Of a stretch of 31,665 nt of DNA, positions 8,190 to 15,108 are shown one piece after another. This DNA is from Mageeibacillus sp. UBA1212 (GTDB lineage: Bacteria; Bacillota; Clostridia; UBA1212): assembly GCA_002309655.1 (NCBI GenBank), contig DBXM01000023.1, forward strand, positions 92,412-124,076, written 5' to 3'. A program made the position numbers and the translations under genes. The notes under the pieces are model-generated. The model made no database searches. It worked only from the letters and a program-made list of their open reading frames with translations, and was not told where the DNA came from. Numbering within the stretch: the first letter of the stretch is position 1; each line of letters begins with the position of its first letter.

Positions 8190-9182
8190 TTATCGAGTTT
8201 CACTTTGTCCATACAATGTCCATGCTTTGCTTCTCATAAGTCTCTCACGAATCTCGCTTAAAGCTGTCGTAGCCGCGTCATACTCGATTCTGTCCTCAGG
8301 GCGAAGCACGTATTGCGCCTGCATAACCGCATACGCTTTTCTGACCGCATCATTTCCCGCTACAGTTTCAAAGAAAGTAAACTCCTGAGGCATGACACCG
8401 GGAATTCCGTCCAGTCGCCCGGTCTCCTCTTCGACGCGGATATCCAGCAGCTTCTTGAGCATTATATCATCTGAAAGCAGGTTCCGGATATTCGGTTGCT
8501 TTACCATAACTGCAAGGTCATAAATGTGCTTAGCTGCCTCAAATGCCCTCTGTGATTCATCAGATCTTCGAGCATACGCTTCTGTTGCAAACAATTTATC
8601 AATAAAGATTCGCTCCATCGTAATCGTCCTGATATAAAACGGGGCTACATCATACTGTTCTCGAAGAATCTTCTGCTCATCCTCCGAAGCAAAATCGTAA
8701 ATCATGGGTGCGATTTCAAGGTTCGCTGTGGGCTCACTGATAGTAAATGAAGTCGCCTCGATTTTCAGTTTGCCGAAGCGCTGCAAGGCGTCGTTGGCGT
8801 CGTAGATCGTAATCGGGTCATAGGTAAAAATAGATATAACTTCGGAACGGTTCGTTCTCCCGGAGGTCACGTCGCGGACGAGCGATGTGTATTTTTTTGC
8901 GGCCAGTTCCAACCGTTTATCATTCTGCGACCGGGTGCATCCACGGGTGTCAACTGAAAGGTCAATATCCTCCGAAAAACGCTTTGTAGTCTTCAGCGCC
9001 TTGTACAACGCCGTCCCTCCTTTGAAGTACGCGGGCAGGCCGGCTTTCTGCTTTTCGGCCAGTTCGCGGAGCATCAGTACGACGTAATAGTCTTTTTCAA
9101 GAACATCCGTTCGGTATCCGGTTCGTTCATGGATCCGGTCAAGCAATACCCTGAATGCATTTACATCCTGATGAAGCTTCAT
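8190..9182 (-). CDS. AbiEii/AbiGii-type nucleotidyltransferase toxin
   Basis: The 330-aa product matches the nucleotidyltransferase toxin of type IV AbiE systems. Visible motifs are LEKDYYVV (28-35), FKGGTALYKA (53-62) and RFSEDIDLSVD (68-78). GG(T) plus SEDIDL is the DNA-polymerase-beta-like active site with Asp72 and Asp74 as metal ligands. AbiEii-family enzymes transfer nucleotides (to tRNA 3' ends in the MenT toxins), stopping growth on phage infection or antitoxin loss. The length agrees with the family, and nothing looks truncated. The ATG overlaps the antitoxin stop as ATGA (9179-9182), so translation is coupled. Composition is less GC-rich than the flanking genes, which fits horizontal gain. 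Confidence 0.9.
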   Translation of the reverse strand: MKLHQDVNAFRVLLDRIHERTGYRTDVLEKDYYVVLMLRELAEKQKAGLPAYFKGGTALYKALKTTKRFSEDIDLSVDTRGCTRSQNDKRLELAAKKYTSLVRDVTSGRTNRSEVISIFTYDPITIYDANDALQRFGKLKIEATSFTISEPTANLEIAPMIYDFASEDEQKILREQYDVAPFYIRTITMERIFIDKLFATEAYARRSDESQRAFEAAKHIYDLAVMVKQPNIRNLLSDDIMLKKLLDIRVEEETGRLDGIPGVMPQEFTFFETVAGNDAVRKAYAVMQAQYVLRPEDRIEYDAATTALSEIRERLMRSKAWTLYGQSETR

Positions 9183-9835
9183 ATTCCCACCTCTCTTTGG
9201 CTCGCAGTATGCGCAAGCCGGATGACAGTTTTCCGATTGTAATATCTGTCTGCGTAGTACAAAAGTATTTCGTATTGCAGACCGTTCTGCCTTATGTGAT
9301 CGGCAAGGATCGCGAAGGGATTCTGTGCATCGACAGGGGCCTTATCGAGCAGCTCTATGGCATCCAGCATCTGGAGATATAACTTGTTCTCAGCATTGAC
9401 AGGAACCTTCGGCGGACAGATCGAAACGTCGAGTTTGCTGTCATACCGGACACAATCCTTCGCGGAATTCGTCGCTATCAGGTGTTCCGACGGCATCTGC
9501 GTCGTCAATCCCATGTGGTAGAGCAGGCGAAGCCCGGTTTCGTACCCGTTATCGTTAAGAAGGTACTTGTTTGCAATAAGTTTTTCCCGGCTGATCCCCA
9601 TCTCGCCGAATGGGGTAGCGACCGTCCGGTAATAGATGCCTTTCCGGTAGCACCGAAGGTCGGGAAGAATGCTCTTGTCTATGATTCGCTTAACTGCAAC
9701 AGCGGTCGCCGCAGTAGCTTTTTTCTTGTCGATACCGTAATCCGCGGCCATATCTTCAGCAATCTCGTCCGTGTAGATTGGGGCTCCATAGTCCCGGTGT
9801 TCGAGATAATTCCGGACATACTCAATATAAGTCAT
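9179..9835 (-). CDS. AbiEi-like antitoxin / transcriptional regulator (DUF6088-like)
   Basis: The 218-aa product is encoded directly upstream of, and overlaps by 4 bp, the AbiEii-type toxin gene, the classic order for AbiE pairs. The N-terminus (IYTDEIAEDMAADYGIDKKK through KRIIDKSILPDLRCYRKGIYY, residues 20-70) is the winged-helix region typical of AbiEi/DUF6088 proteins. The middle has the family-like NGYETGLRLLYHMGLTTQMPS stretch. The antitoxin presumably represses its own operon at the large inverted repeat at 9851-9898 and counteracts the toxin. AGAGGTG about 9 bp upstream serves as ribosome site. The family name rests on context plus fold-like text, so it is less certain than the toxin. 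Confidence 0.82.
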   Translation of the reverse strand: MTYIEYVRNYLEHRDYGAPIYTDEIAEDMAADYGIDKKKATAATAVAVKRIIDKSILPDLRCYRKGIYYRTVATPFGEMGISREKLIANKYLLNDNGYETGLRLLYHMGLTTQMPSEHLIATNSAKDCVRYDSKLDVSICPPKVPVNAENKLYLQMLDAIELLDKAPVDAQNPFAILADHIRQNGLQYEILLYYADRYYNRKTVIRLAHTASQREVGI

Positions 9836-9850
9836 AAGAGAGCACCTCTT

Positions 9851-9919
9851 GATATATAATTATCGCAATCCCAGTACGAATTGCGATATAATTATATCAG
9901 AAATATTATACTCAGTCAA
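9851..9919 (-). promoter_or_regulatory. AbiE-type operon promoter with 19-bp inverted-repeat operator
   Basis: Minus strand: TTGACT (9914-9919), 17-bp spacer, TATAAT (9891-9896). An imperfect 19-bp inverted repeat (arms 9851-9869 and 9880-9898, centre 10 bp) covers the -10 box and the start of transcription. AbiEi antitoxins are known to repress through inverted repeats at this place, so this is the likely operator. Confidence 0.8.
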
Positions 9920-9971
9920 TAGATTAAACCCCTGTTCTCGAACTTTTCTGACAGTGAAATAGAAATGAAAT

Positions 9972-10004
9972 AAAAAAGACTGCCAAAGAGACTTTAAAAC
10001 AGTC
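9972..10004 (-). terminator. weak terminator after the thioesterase gene
   Basis: On the minus strand a GACTG/CAGTC stem with a long loop is followed by TTTTTTATTT. The stem is only 5 bp, so this is tentative. It would end the acyl-CoA synthetase/thioesterase transcript before the AbiE-type promoter. Confidence 0.35.
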
Positions 10005-10070
10005 CCTGTAACAGTCGGTTGATTCATCGTAGTGGCAATTTAACAGGCCTTCCCTATTTTTAGCAAAAAA

Positions 10071-10835
10071 CTATTTCCTGTAAGCCGTCGCGTAAAACCT
10101 CGCGGCGCCTCCCGACGTGCCCGCGATATCCGTGGCGCCGCGTTCCGCATCGTAAAACCCGACGGTCTTAAGAGTCGAATCCGGCGGGATCTCCTTTTCG
10201 TAGCGGACGTCGAGCCCGGTGAGCGGGTTGGCGAAAAGACTCCCGGCGCCGAACAGATTTTCGACGCACTCGGCGTATTTCGCGGTATTCATGTGGCCGT
10301 TGTAGTCAAGGTCGCCGTAGTTGACGGTGTGTTCCCTGCAAAAGTCGGGCGTGCGGCCTTCGGTGTCGACCTTGCGTATCGGCGCGGGACGCGTCGCGAG
10401 AAGCGAGATCGCGGGCGCCTCGAAGTTCTGGTCGGCGGCAGTCAGATTGTAGTTGGAAGGGTTGGCGAGCGAGCGCGATTCGATGTTCATCAGAACGCTG
10501 CGCATCACCGATTCGAAAACGACCTTGCCCTCACAGTCGGTGATCGCGAAGCCACGCGTCATCATCGGGTAGAGCCTGCCTATGGTCCATGTCGTGATCT
10601 TCAGGCGGTCGCCGAGTTTGATGTCCCCGGTGAGCCTGACCCTCGAGTCGCCCAGAACGACGCACACGCCGAGTTCCTTCGCGAGCCTCGACCACTCCCA
10701 GTCGAGCAGTTCAAGGTGCGTGCTCGCGCACAGAAGCAGCCTCTCCGTCAGCCTCGAAATTCGAGGGTTGCCGGCGGCGTCGACGTCGTACATATTAATT
10801 CTGATATCCTCGCTGTAAATTCCAAGTGGTGCCAA
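10071..10835 (-). CDS. acyl-ACP thioesterase
   Basis: A two-hot-dog-domain acyl-ACP thioesterase (PF01643), cytosolic, which hydrolyses acyl-ACP to free fatty acid. The N-terminal half has the typical opening IYSEDIRINMYDVDAAGNPRIS and DWEWSRLAKELGV. The second domain has the catalytic-region text NYGDLDYNGHMNTAKYAECVEN, where Asp, Asn and His are the known catalytic ensemble. I place the start at TTG 10833-10835 because AGGAGA (10845-10850) is 9 bp before it and it begins directly at the conserved N-terminus; the frame extends to a TTG at 10877, which adds 14 residues not typical of the family. It lies 88 bp after the acyl-CoA synthetase gene with no clear terminator between them, so it probably shares the T-box-controlled transcript. 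Release of an acid here plus CoA activation next door suggests acyl chain exchange between ACP and CoA pools. Confidence 0.88.
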   Translation of the reverse strand: MAPLGIYSEDIRINMYDVDAAGNPRISRLTERLLLCASTHLELLDWEWSRLAKELGVCVVLGDSRVRLTGDIKLGDRLKITTWTIGRLYPMMTRGFAITDCEGKVVFESVMRSVLMNIESRSLANPSNYNLTAADQNFEAPAISLLATRPAPIRKVDTEGRTPDFCREHTVNYGDLDYNGHMNTAKYAECVENLFGAGSLFANPLTGLDVRYEKEIPPDSTLKTVGFYDAERGATDIAGTSGGAARFYATAYRK

Positions 10836-10923
10836 AGTCAAAAATCTCCTAAATTTAGTAAAAATCACGCGCCGCAAGCAAACAGGGCAGCGAACACGGA
10901 AAAAGCCCGCAAACGCGAAAAAA

Positions 10924-12621
10924 CTATTCGTCCTTCCCCTTCAGGAAGTGCCTCACCGCCATCTCGCGCATCTTGAACTTCTGAATCTTCCCGCTGGCCG
11001 TCATCGGGAAGCTGTCCATGAACCAGATGTAGCGCGGCTTCTTGTGGCGGGCAATTCGCGCCAGCGTGTACTCCATGATCTCGTTGCGCAGGTCGTCCTC
11101 GTTCTCGGTCTCGCGGATCTCGTCGCGCAAAATGATGCATGCGCAGACCTCTTCGCCGTAAGTCTCGTCGGGAACGCCAATCACCTGCACGTCGCGGACC
11201 TTCGGGTGGGCGTACAGGAACTCCTCCAGCTCCTTCGGGTAGATGTTCTCGCCGCCGCGGATTATCATGTCCTTGATGCGGCCGGTGATCTTGAAGTAGC
11301 CGTCGTCGTCGATTTCAGCCAGGTCGCCCGAGTGGTACCAGCCGTCTTCGTCGATCGCGTTGGCGGTGGCTTCCGGCATTTTGTAGTAGCCCTTCATGAC
11401 CGAGTATCCGCGCACCACGACCTCGCCCGGTGTGTTGGGCGGCAGGTCAGCGTTCGTTTCCGGGTCGACGACCTTGACCTCCAGGAAGGGCATCGGCCGG
11501 CCCACGGTCCGCACGCGCTTGTCGATTGAGTCATAAACGTTCGTCATCGTGCAGACAGGCGACGTCTCCGTCATGCCGTAGGGAATCGTAATTTCGGTCA
11601 TGTGCATGCGGTTCACGACGAGTTCCATGACCTTCACGGGGCAGGGCGAGCCGGACATGATGCCGGTGCGCATGTTCGAGAAGTCGTACTTCGAGAAGTC
11701 CGGGTGTTCCAGCATCGCGATGTACATTGTGGGAACGCCGTAGGTGGCGGTGCAGCGGCCGTCGCGAATGGCATTCATCGTGCGGACAGGGTGGTACCTC
11801 TCCACGGGAACGATCGTCGACCCGTGGGTCACGCAGGCCATGATTCCGAGCACGCAGCCGAAGCAGTGGAAGAACGGAACCGGCAGACACACGCGGTCCT
11901 TCTCGGTCAGCTTCTGGTTGTCGCCGATGCACTTTCCGTTGTTCAGAATGCCCCTGTGGGTGAGCATGACGCCCTTCGGGAAGCCGGTTGTGCCCGACGT
12001 GTACTGCATGTTCACGACGTCGTAGGGGCCCACCGAAGCCTGGATCCGCGCCAGCTCCTCAGCCGTCACTTCCTCCGCTTTCGCGAACAGCTCCGACCAG
12101 TGGAACATTCCCGCCGGCGTGTCCTCCACCCTGTCGATGTAGATCACGCGCTTCAGGCACGGCAGCGCCTCCGCCTCGAGGCAGCCCGGCTGACTTTCCC
12201 TAAGAGTAGGGCAAAGCTCGTTGATGATATCGGTGTAGCAGGTGTCCTTCAGGCCCCTCATCATGACCAGCGTGTCGGTGTCCGACTGCCTCAGAAGGTA
12301 CTCTGCCTCGTAAATTTTGTAGTTTGTGTTGACGGTAACGAGCGTCGCCCCGATCTTCGCGGTCGCGAACATAAGAACGATCCACTCGGGGTAGTTCGTC
12401 GCCCAGATCGCCACGTGGCCGCCCTTTTTGACGCCGATCGCCAGCAGCCCCCGCGCCACTTCATTGCACGTGTCACGGAACTCCGCGTACGTCTTCGCGA
12501 ACGGTCTGTCGTTGTAGAACACCGCGTCCGTGTCGGGAAACACCTCCGCCGTCCGGTCCAGAAGGTCGCCCAGCGTCATGTCGATAAGGGTATTCGCTTT
12601 TTCTCCGAAAATTGGGTTCAT
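10924..12621 (-). CDS. acyl-CoA synthetase (AMP-forming), fatty-acid type
   Basis: An ANL-superfamily acyl-CoA ligase of 565 aa: acid + ATP + CoA gives acyl-CoA + AMP + PPi. Motifs in order: YTSGTTGFPKGVMLTH (P-loop, near 190), PFFHCFG, YGMTETSP (A5), GWYHSGDLAEIDDDGYF (A7), GRIKDMIIRGGENIYP (hinge and A8) and near the C-terminus MTASGKIQK, whose Lys is the adenylation lysine. The sequence is complete and resembles medium/long-chain FadD-like enzymes; chain length cannot be judged by eye. The start at ATG 12619-12621 is chosen for its GGGAGGAAA ribosome site; an upstream in-frame start at 12648 lacks one. It is the first gene behind a T-box leader (12722-12990), which is very unusual for this enzyme class. 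Confidence 0.93.
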   Translation of the reverse strand: MNPIFGEKANTLIDMTLGDLLDRTAEVFPDTDAVFYNDRPFAKTYAEFRDTCNEVARGLLAIGVKKGGHVAIWATNYPEWIVLMFATAKIGATLVTVNTNYKIYEAEYLLRQSDTDTLVMMRGLKDTCYTDIINELCPTLRESQPGCLEAEALPCLKRVIYIDRVEDTPAGMFHWSELFAKAEEVTAEELARIQASVGPYDVVNMQYTSGTTGFPKGVMLTHRGILNNGKCIGDNQKLTEKDRVCLPVPFFHCFGCVLGIMACVTHGSTIVPVERYHPVRTMNAIRDGRCTATYGVPTMYIAMLEHPDFSKYDFSNMRTGIMSGSPCPVKVMELVVNRMHMTEITIPYGMTETSPVCTMTNVYDSIDKRVRTVGRPMPFLEVKVVDPETNADLPPNTPGEVVVRGYSVMKGYYKMPEATANAIDEDGWYHSGDLAEIDDDGYFKITGRIKDMIIRGGENIYPKELEEFLYAHPKVRDVQVIGVPDETYGEEVCACIILRDEIRETENEDDLRNEIMEYTLARIARHKKPRYIWFMDSFPMTASGKIQKFKMREMAVRHFLKGKDE

Positions 12622-12647
12622 AATTTCCTCCCGGAAGGCCGAAGTCA

Positions 12648-12706
12648 CGCGCCGCCGTCAAATTCACAGTGCGCATCCGTAATTCCCGCGCCGCCGTCAA
12701 ATTCAC
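12648..12706. repeat. 20-bp direct repeat in the leader between T-box terminator and start codon
   Basis: CGCGCCGCCGTCAAATTCAC occurs exactly at 12648-12667 and 12687-12706 (39-bp step). Both copies lie downstream of the T-box terminator on the mRNA, just before the ribosome site of the acyl-CoA synthetase gene. Confidence 0.9.
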
Positions 12707-12716
12707 GTCCGCCGCT

Positions 12717-12754
12717 AAAAAAAGTCCCTATGTTCCTCACGAAAACATAGAGAC
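12717..12754 (-). terminator. T-box attenuator terminator
   Basis: Minus strand stem GTCTCTATGTT / AACATAGGGAC (12744-12754 with 12724-12734; one G-U pair) followed by seven T. It competes with the antiterminator that includes the T-box sequence. Confidence 0.9.
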
Positions 12755-12990
12755 GAATAAATCCGCGGTACCACTCTATTTAGCCGGCATCCGTCAAAAA
12801 GACCCGGCTCACCTCTTCAAGCAGTTAACGCCTGCCTACGTACCCCGCTACGCAAAATCAATCTTCACAGGGTCTGCTCGGGAACGAGCTTCGCACAAAA
12901 CCGCGCCGTCTGCTTGCACCGTCCGCAGACTCTCTTCAGGCCGCAATTTCGGCTACTTTTTTCCGTCGCCGCATTTGTGGAATATACGCG
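12722..12990 (-). promoter_or_regulatory. T-box riboswitch leader
   Basis: Minus strand, in order: AGAGAG box (12930-12935) inside a TCTGC/GCAGA stem-I arm with a GGACGGTGCAA loop; a GCTCG-TTCC-CGAGC element in the specifier region; then the T-box AGAGTGGTACCGCG (12764-12777). The last step is the terminator. The T-box TGGT should pair with a tRNA ending ACCA (discriminator A). The specifier codon is not certain by eye: candidates around GAAGCTCGTTCCCGAGC are CTC (Leu), GCT (Ala) or TTC (Phe). Known T-boxes bind uncharged tRNA and turn on aminoacyl-tRNA synthetase or amino-acid genes. Here the next gene is an acyl-CoA synthetase. Confidence 0.92.
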
Positions 12991-12993
12991 TGA

Positions 12994-13023
12994 ATTGTAC
13001 CATCTCAGAGGATCGCGTGTCAA
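12994..13023 (-). promoter_or_regulatory. promoter of the T-box leader
   Basis: TTGACA (13018-13023), 18-bp spacer, TACAAT (12994-12999), which puts transcription start near 12987, at the 5' end of the T-box. Just upstream of the -35, CCCGATGCAAA is directly repeated (near 13040-13061). Bases 13062-13232 hold an 8-bp inverted repeat (AATCGTCT at 13124-13131 with 13148-13155) and nothing else I can name. Confidence 0.8.
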
Positions 13024-13232
13024 GAGGAAAACAGTATAGCCCGATGCAAACCCGATGCAAAAAAGCTATACACACAATTGTTAGTTGTCTGTATATTCAT
13101 TTGAGCGTGACTGCATGCGCCTCAATCGTCTAATCGGAAAACCTAACAGACGATTTCATCTCGGAAACACTACAATCATTCGAAACTTACGGCGCAAACG
13201 TCAAAACTTTCTAATCAATTCAGACAAAGCAC

Positions 13233-13262
13233 TTGATTCTTTTCGTTTAGTCCAGGTATAAT
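13233..13262 (+). promoter_or_regulatory. promoter before the ATPase-like gene remnant
   Basis: TTGATT (13233-13238), 18-bp spacer, TATAAT (13257-13262). The 14-bp sequence CGAAACTTACGGCG occurs upstream (13181-13194) and again just after the -10 box (13268-13281), so it may be an operator pair. Confidence 0.6.
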
Positions 13263-13314
13263 TTAGTCGAAACTTACGGCGATAATGTCCTAAATTTCGA
13301 TTATGGAGGTTCTT

Positions 13315-13422
13315 ATGATTAAAAGAGTTTTTTACCTTAACCAAATCATTGAAAGAATGTAGAACGGAAATATCAAGGTTACTAATTTCCTAAACTTTTC
13401 TACTAACATGCTAACAAATTGA
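13315..13422 (+). pseudogene. remnant of the 5' end of a DUF4143-type AAA ATPase gene
   Basis: A good ribosome site (TGGAGG) precedes ATG 13315, but the frame hits TAG after 15 codons (MIKRVFYLNQIIERM). Reading through the stop continues NGNIKV and then diverges to a TGA at 13420. The text closely resembles the N-terminus of the DUF4143-type ATPases, which start roughly M-I-K-R-x-(F/L)-Y-L-N-x-I-I and run into (I)KVITGIRRxGKS. In that alignment the TAG replaces a Trp codon (TGG), and the gene breaks off before Walker A. Promoter and ribosome site survive, so a short RNA or 15-residue peptide could still be made. The family match is from memory of the N-terminal pattern, hence the moderate confidence. 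Confidence 0.5.
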
Positions 13423-13424
13423 TT

Positions 13425-13455
13425 AAGGGGCCACGCCGGGGCCCCTTCTGTTATT
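13425..13455 (+). terminator. terminator hairpin
   Basis: Perfect 8-bp stem AAGGGGCC (13425-13432) with GGCCCCTT (13440-13447), 7-nt loop, then CTGTTATTT. The T-tail is mediocre. It separates the ATPase remnant from the convergent regulator gene. Confidence 0.65.
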
Positions 13456-13480
13456 TCACACTCTTCATTCACAATTACTC

Positions 13481-14812
13481 TCACACTATTTTCCAGTACC
13501 CGGATTTGTTCGAGCCCATCCTCTGGATCAGTTTCTTGCTCTTCAGCGCCGCGAGCAGGCGGGATATCGTTCGCTCCGACTTTCCTGACGCGACCGCGAG
13601 TTCGGCGTTTGTCATTCGCGGCGATTTGCTCAGCGACTTCATCAGGTTCATTTCCGCGTCGGACAGCATGCCGGTTTCCCCGACGTTTTCCGCAACCGCA
13701 TTTCGGTCCGCCCTTGAGAACTCGAGCGTGAACGACGCCTCCTCATTTATATAGGAGACTCCGACGCCGGCTTCGTTGCAGAGCGTATAGATTTTCCGGA
13801 TTCCCGACCCGAAGGTCTCGACGTCCTTGCAGAGGTAGAGCGTTTTGGCGATGACTTCGTTCCTGAGAAACGAGCGGATGTTCCGGGTGTAGAAGTCGAT
13901 CGGCTCAAATTCGTTGGCGAAGGAGCCCGGGTTGCAGACGGAAACGCGGTTCGAGAACACGTCGATCTCATGCCGGACGGGAATGTCGTACCGCGCGTGC
14001 GCGAAGCTGTTGATCACGGCCTCCCTTATGGCGTCGACAGGAATTTCGGGAATTTCCTTCCGGTGAATGCCGTCGCCGCTCATCTCGACCCGCCAGCGGA
14101 TGTTCTTCGCGACGTAGGTCACCGCCGCGTCGATCAGCTCGAAAATGTTCCCCTCCGTCCGGTTTATGTCCAGAAAAGTGTCCTTGCTGCCGGTGGCAAA
14201 CACCGCCATCATCAGAGTCACGGGTTTCCGGGAAGAGAAAAGGCGGACTCCGGCGTTTGTCAGGCGGTCGCCGTTCAGAACTCCGAGCCGGTCAAGAATC
14301 TTCCGCTTGTCGTATCCGATTTCCGGCAGCCTGCCGCAGGAAGTTGCGGAATCGTAGAAAGCCCTGACGGTCCTGTCGTCGGCGTCATCAACGGTCTGAT
14401 CCGTGGATCTGTTCTCCCAGTTTTCTTCGTATTCACGGCCGATCATAATCTTGCGGAGCTCGAAAGGCGTCAGTTCGCGGTCTTCGTCGGCGATGCGTAT
14501 GTAGTACTTCCCGAAAGCCGAGTAAGGAACGTCGTCCCCGGAAAACTTCAGCGCGATGACCTCGCAACCGTCGATTTCTTCAACCTCGACAACGGGAATA
14601 ATCTGCGGCTTAATGGCTTCGAAAACTTTCAGGGAGACGTCGCGAAGGGTGGAGTCGGTGATCGTGAACGGGCTCGGGGTACCGTCGTTTTTGAGGCCGA
14701 AATACACCTTCCCCTCCTTGTGCTTGTTCAGCATGGCGGAAACGGACACCATGGCCGCGTTCAATTCCCCGGTGGTTTTCTTGAATTCTGTGTATTCGTC
14801 TTCTCTCATCAT
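13481..14812 (-). CDS. AlbA_2/Schlafen-type regulator with ATPase-like and winged-helix domains
   Basis: The 443-aa product begins with an AlbA_2 (Schlafen-like) domain: EYTEFKKTTGEL, then VYFGLKNDGTPSPF (residues 6-45), the E-FK and GVKNDG-like motifs of this family. A middle region (about 230-350: IPVDAIREAVINSFAHARYD, NPGSFANEFEPIDF, YLCKDVETFGSGIRKI) matches the HATPase_c_4 domain usually fused to it, with N/H box and G-S-G-I. The C-terminus (about 375-443; MTNAELAVASGKSERTISRLLAALKSKKLIQR) is a winged helix. Such proteins are treated as putative transcriptional regulators. GGGAGG is 8 bp before the first ATG. Repeats over its promoter (14853-14900) suggest autoregulation. Confidence 0.88.
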   Translation of the reverse strand: MMREDEYTEFKKTTGELNAAMVSVSAMLNKHKEGKVYFGLKNDGTPSPFTITDSTLRDVSLKVFEAIKPQIIPVVEVEEIDGCEVIALKFSGDDVPYSAFGKYYIRIADEDRELTPFELRKIMIGREYEENWENRSTDQTVDDADDRTVRAFYDSATSCGRLPEIGYDKRKILDRLGVLNGDRLTNAGVRLFSSRKPVTLMMAVFATGSKDTFLDINRTEGNIFELIDAAVTYVAKNIRWRVEMSGDGIHRKEIPEIPVDAIREAVINSFAHARYDIPVRHEIDVFSNRVSVCNPGSFANEFEPIDFYTRNIRSFLRNEVIAKTLYLCKDVETFGSGIRKIYTLCNEAGVGVSYINEEASFTLEFSRADRNAVAENVGETGMLSDAEMNLMKSLSKSPRMTNAELAVASGKSERTISRLLAALKSKKLIQRMGSNKSGYWKIV

Positions 14813-14841
14813 CCGGCAGGCCTCCCTTCCCGTACGTTCAT

Positions 14842-14900
14842 ATTATACCACGTTTGGCGGAATAAATCAAGGGTTTGGCGGAATAAATGGCGGAATAAAT
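14842..14900 (-). promoter_or_regulatory. promoter with three operator-like repeats
   Basis: Minus strand: TTGATT (14865-14870), 17-bp spacer, TATAAT (14842-14847). The plus-strand sequence (TT)TGGCGGAATAAAT is present three times, at 14853-14867, 14874-14888 and 14888-14900. The first copy fills the promoter spacer and overlaps the -35; the others lie directly upstream. This is the layout of an autoregulated operator. Confidence 0.8.
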
Positions 14901-14947
14901 TTACAGTGCCACGGGAATTCCGCATCGCAAATTTCCTCATTTTCCGC

Positions 14948-14976
14948 CTTGTTTTCGCTCTGCTTGTATAGTAAAA
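14948..14976 (+). promoter_or_regulatory. promoter of the large surface protein gene
   Basis: TTGTTT, 17-bp spacer, TAAAAT. The resulting untranslated leader of about 125 nt carries the 25-bp degenerate repeats listed next. Confidence 0.5.
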
Positions 14977-14989
14977 TAATAAAAAGCGC

Positions 14990-15095
14990 TTCAAAAGCCG
15001 TCTACAGAAGAAAACTCACAAAAGTCCACTGAAGAAAAATCGCCGAAAATCCACCGAAGAGAATCAATTAAAGTCAAACCGAAGAATTCCATCAA
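14990..15095. repeat. four degenerate 24-25-bp repeats in the mRNA leader
   Basis: GAAGA(A/G)(A/T) cores occur at 15007, 15031, 15056 and 15081 (steps 24, 25, 25), each preceded by an AAA(A)GTC-C/A-AC-like half. The strand is very purine-rich. The period is not a multiple of three, so it is not a coding repeat. Confidence 0.65.
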
Positions 15096-15108
15096 AGGGG
15101 ACGCAACT

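Noticed and set aside
11602..12750. 382-codon plus-strand frame
   Set aside because: Antisense to the acyl-CoA synthetase; low-complexity Arg/His/Val text and no ribosome site.
12841..12900. Firm assignment of the T-box specifier codon
   Set aside because: CTC, GCT and TTC all fit loosely; stem I cannot be folded reliably by eye, so no amino acid is claimed.
13970..14971. 333-codon plus-strand frame
   Set aside because: Antisense to the AlbA_2-type regulator; no family-like motifs.
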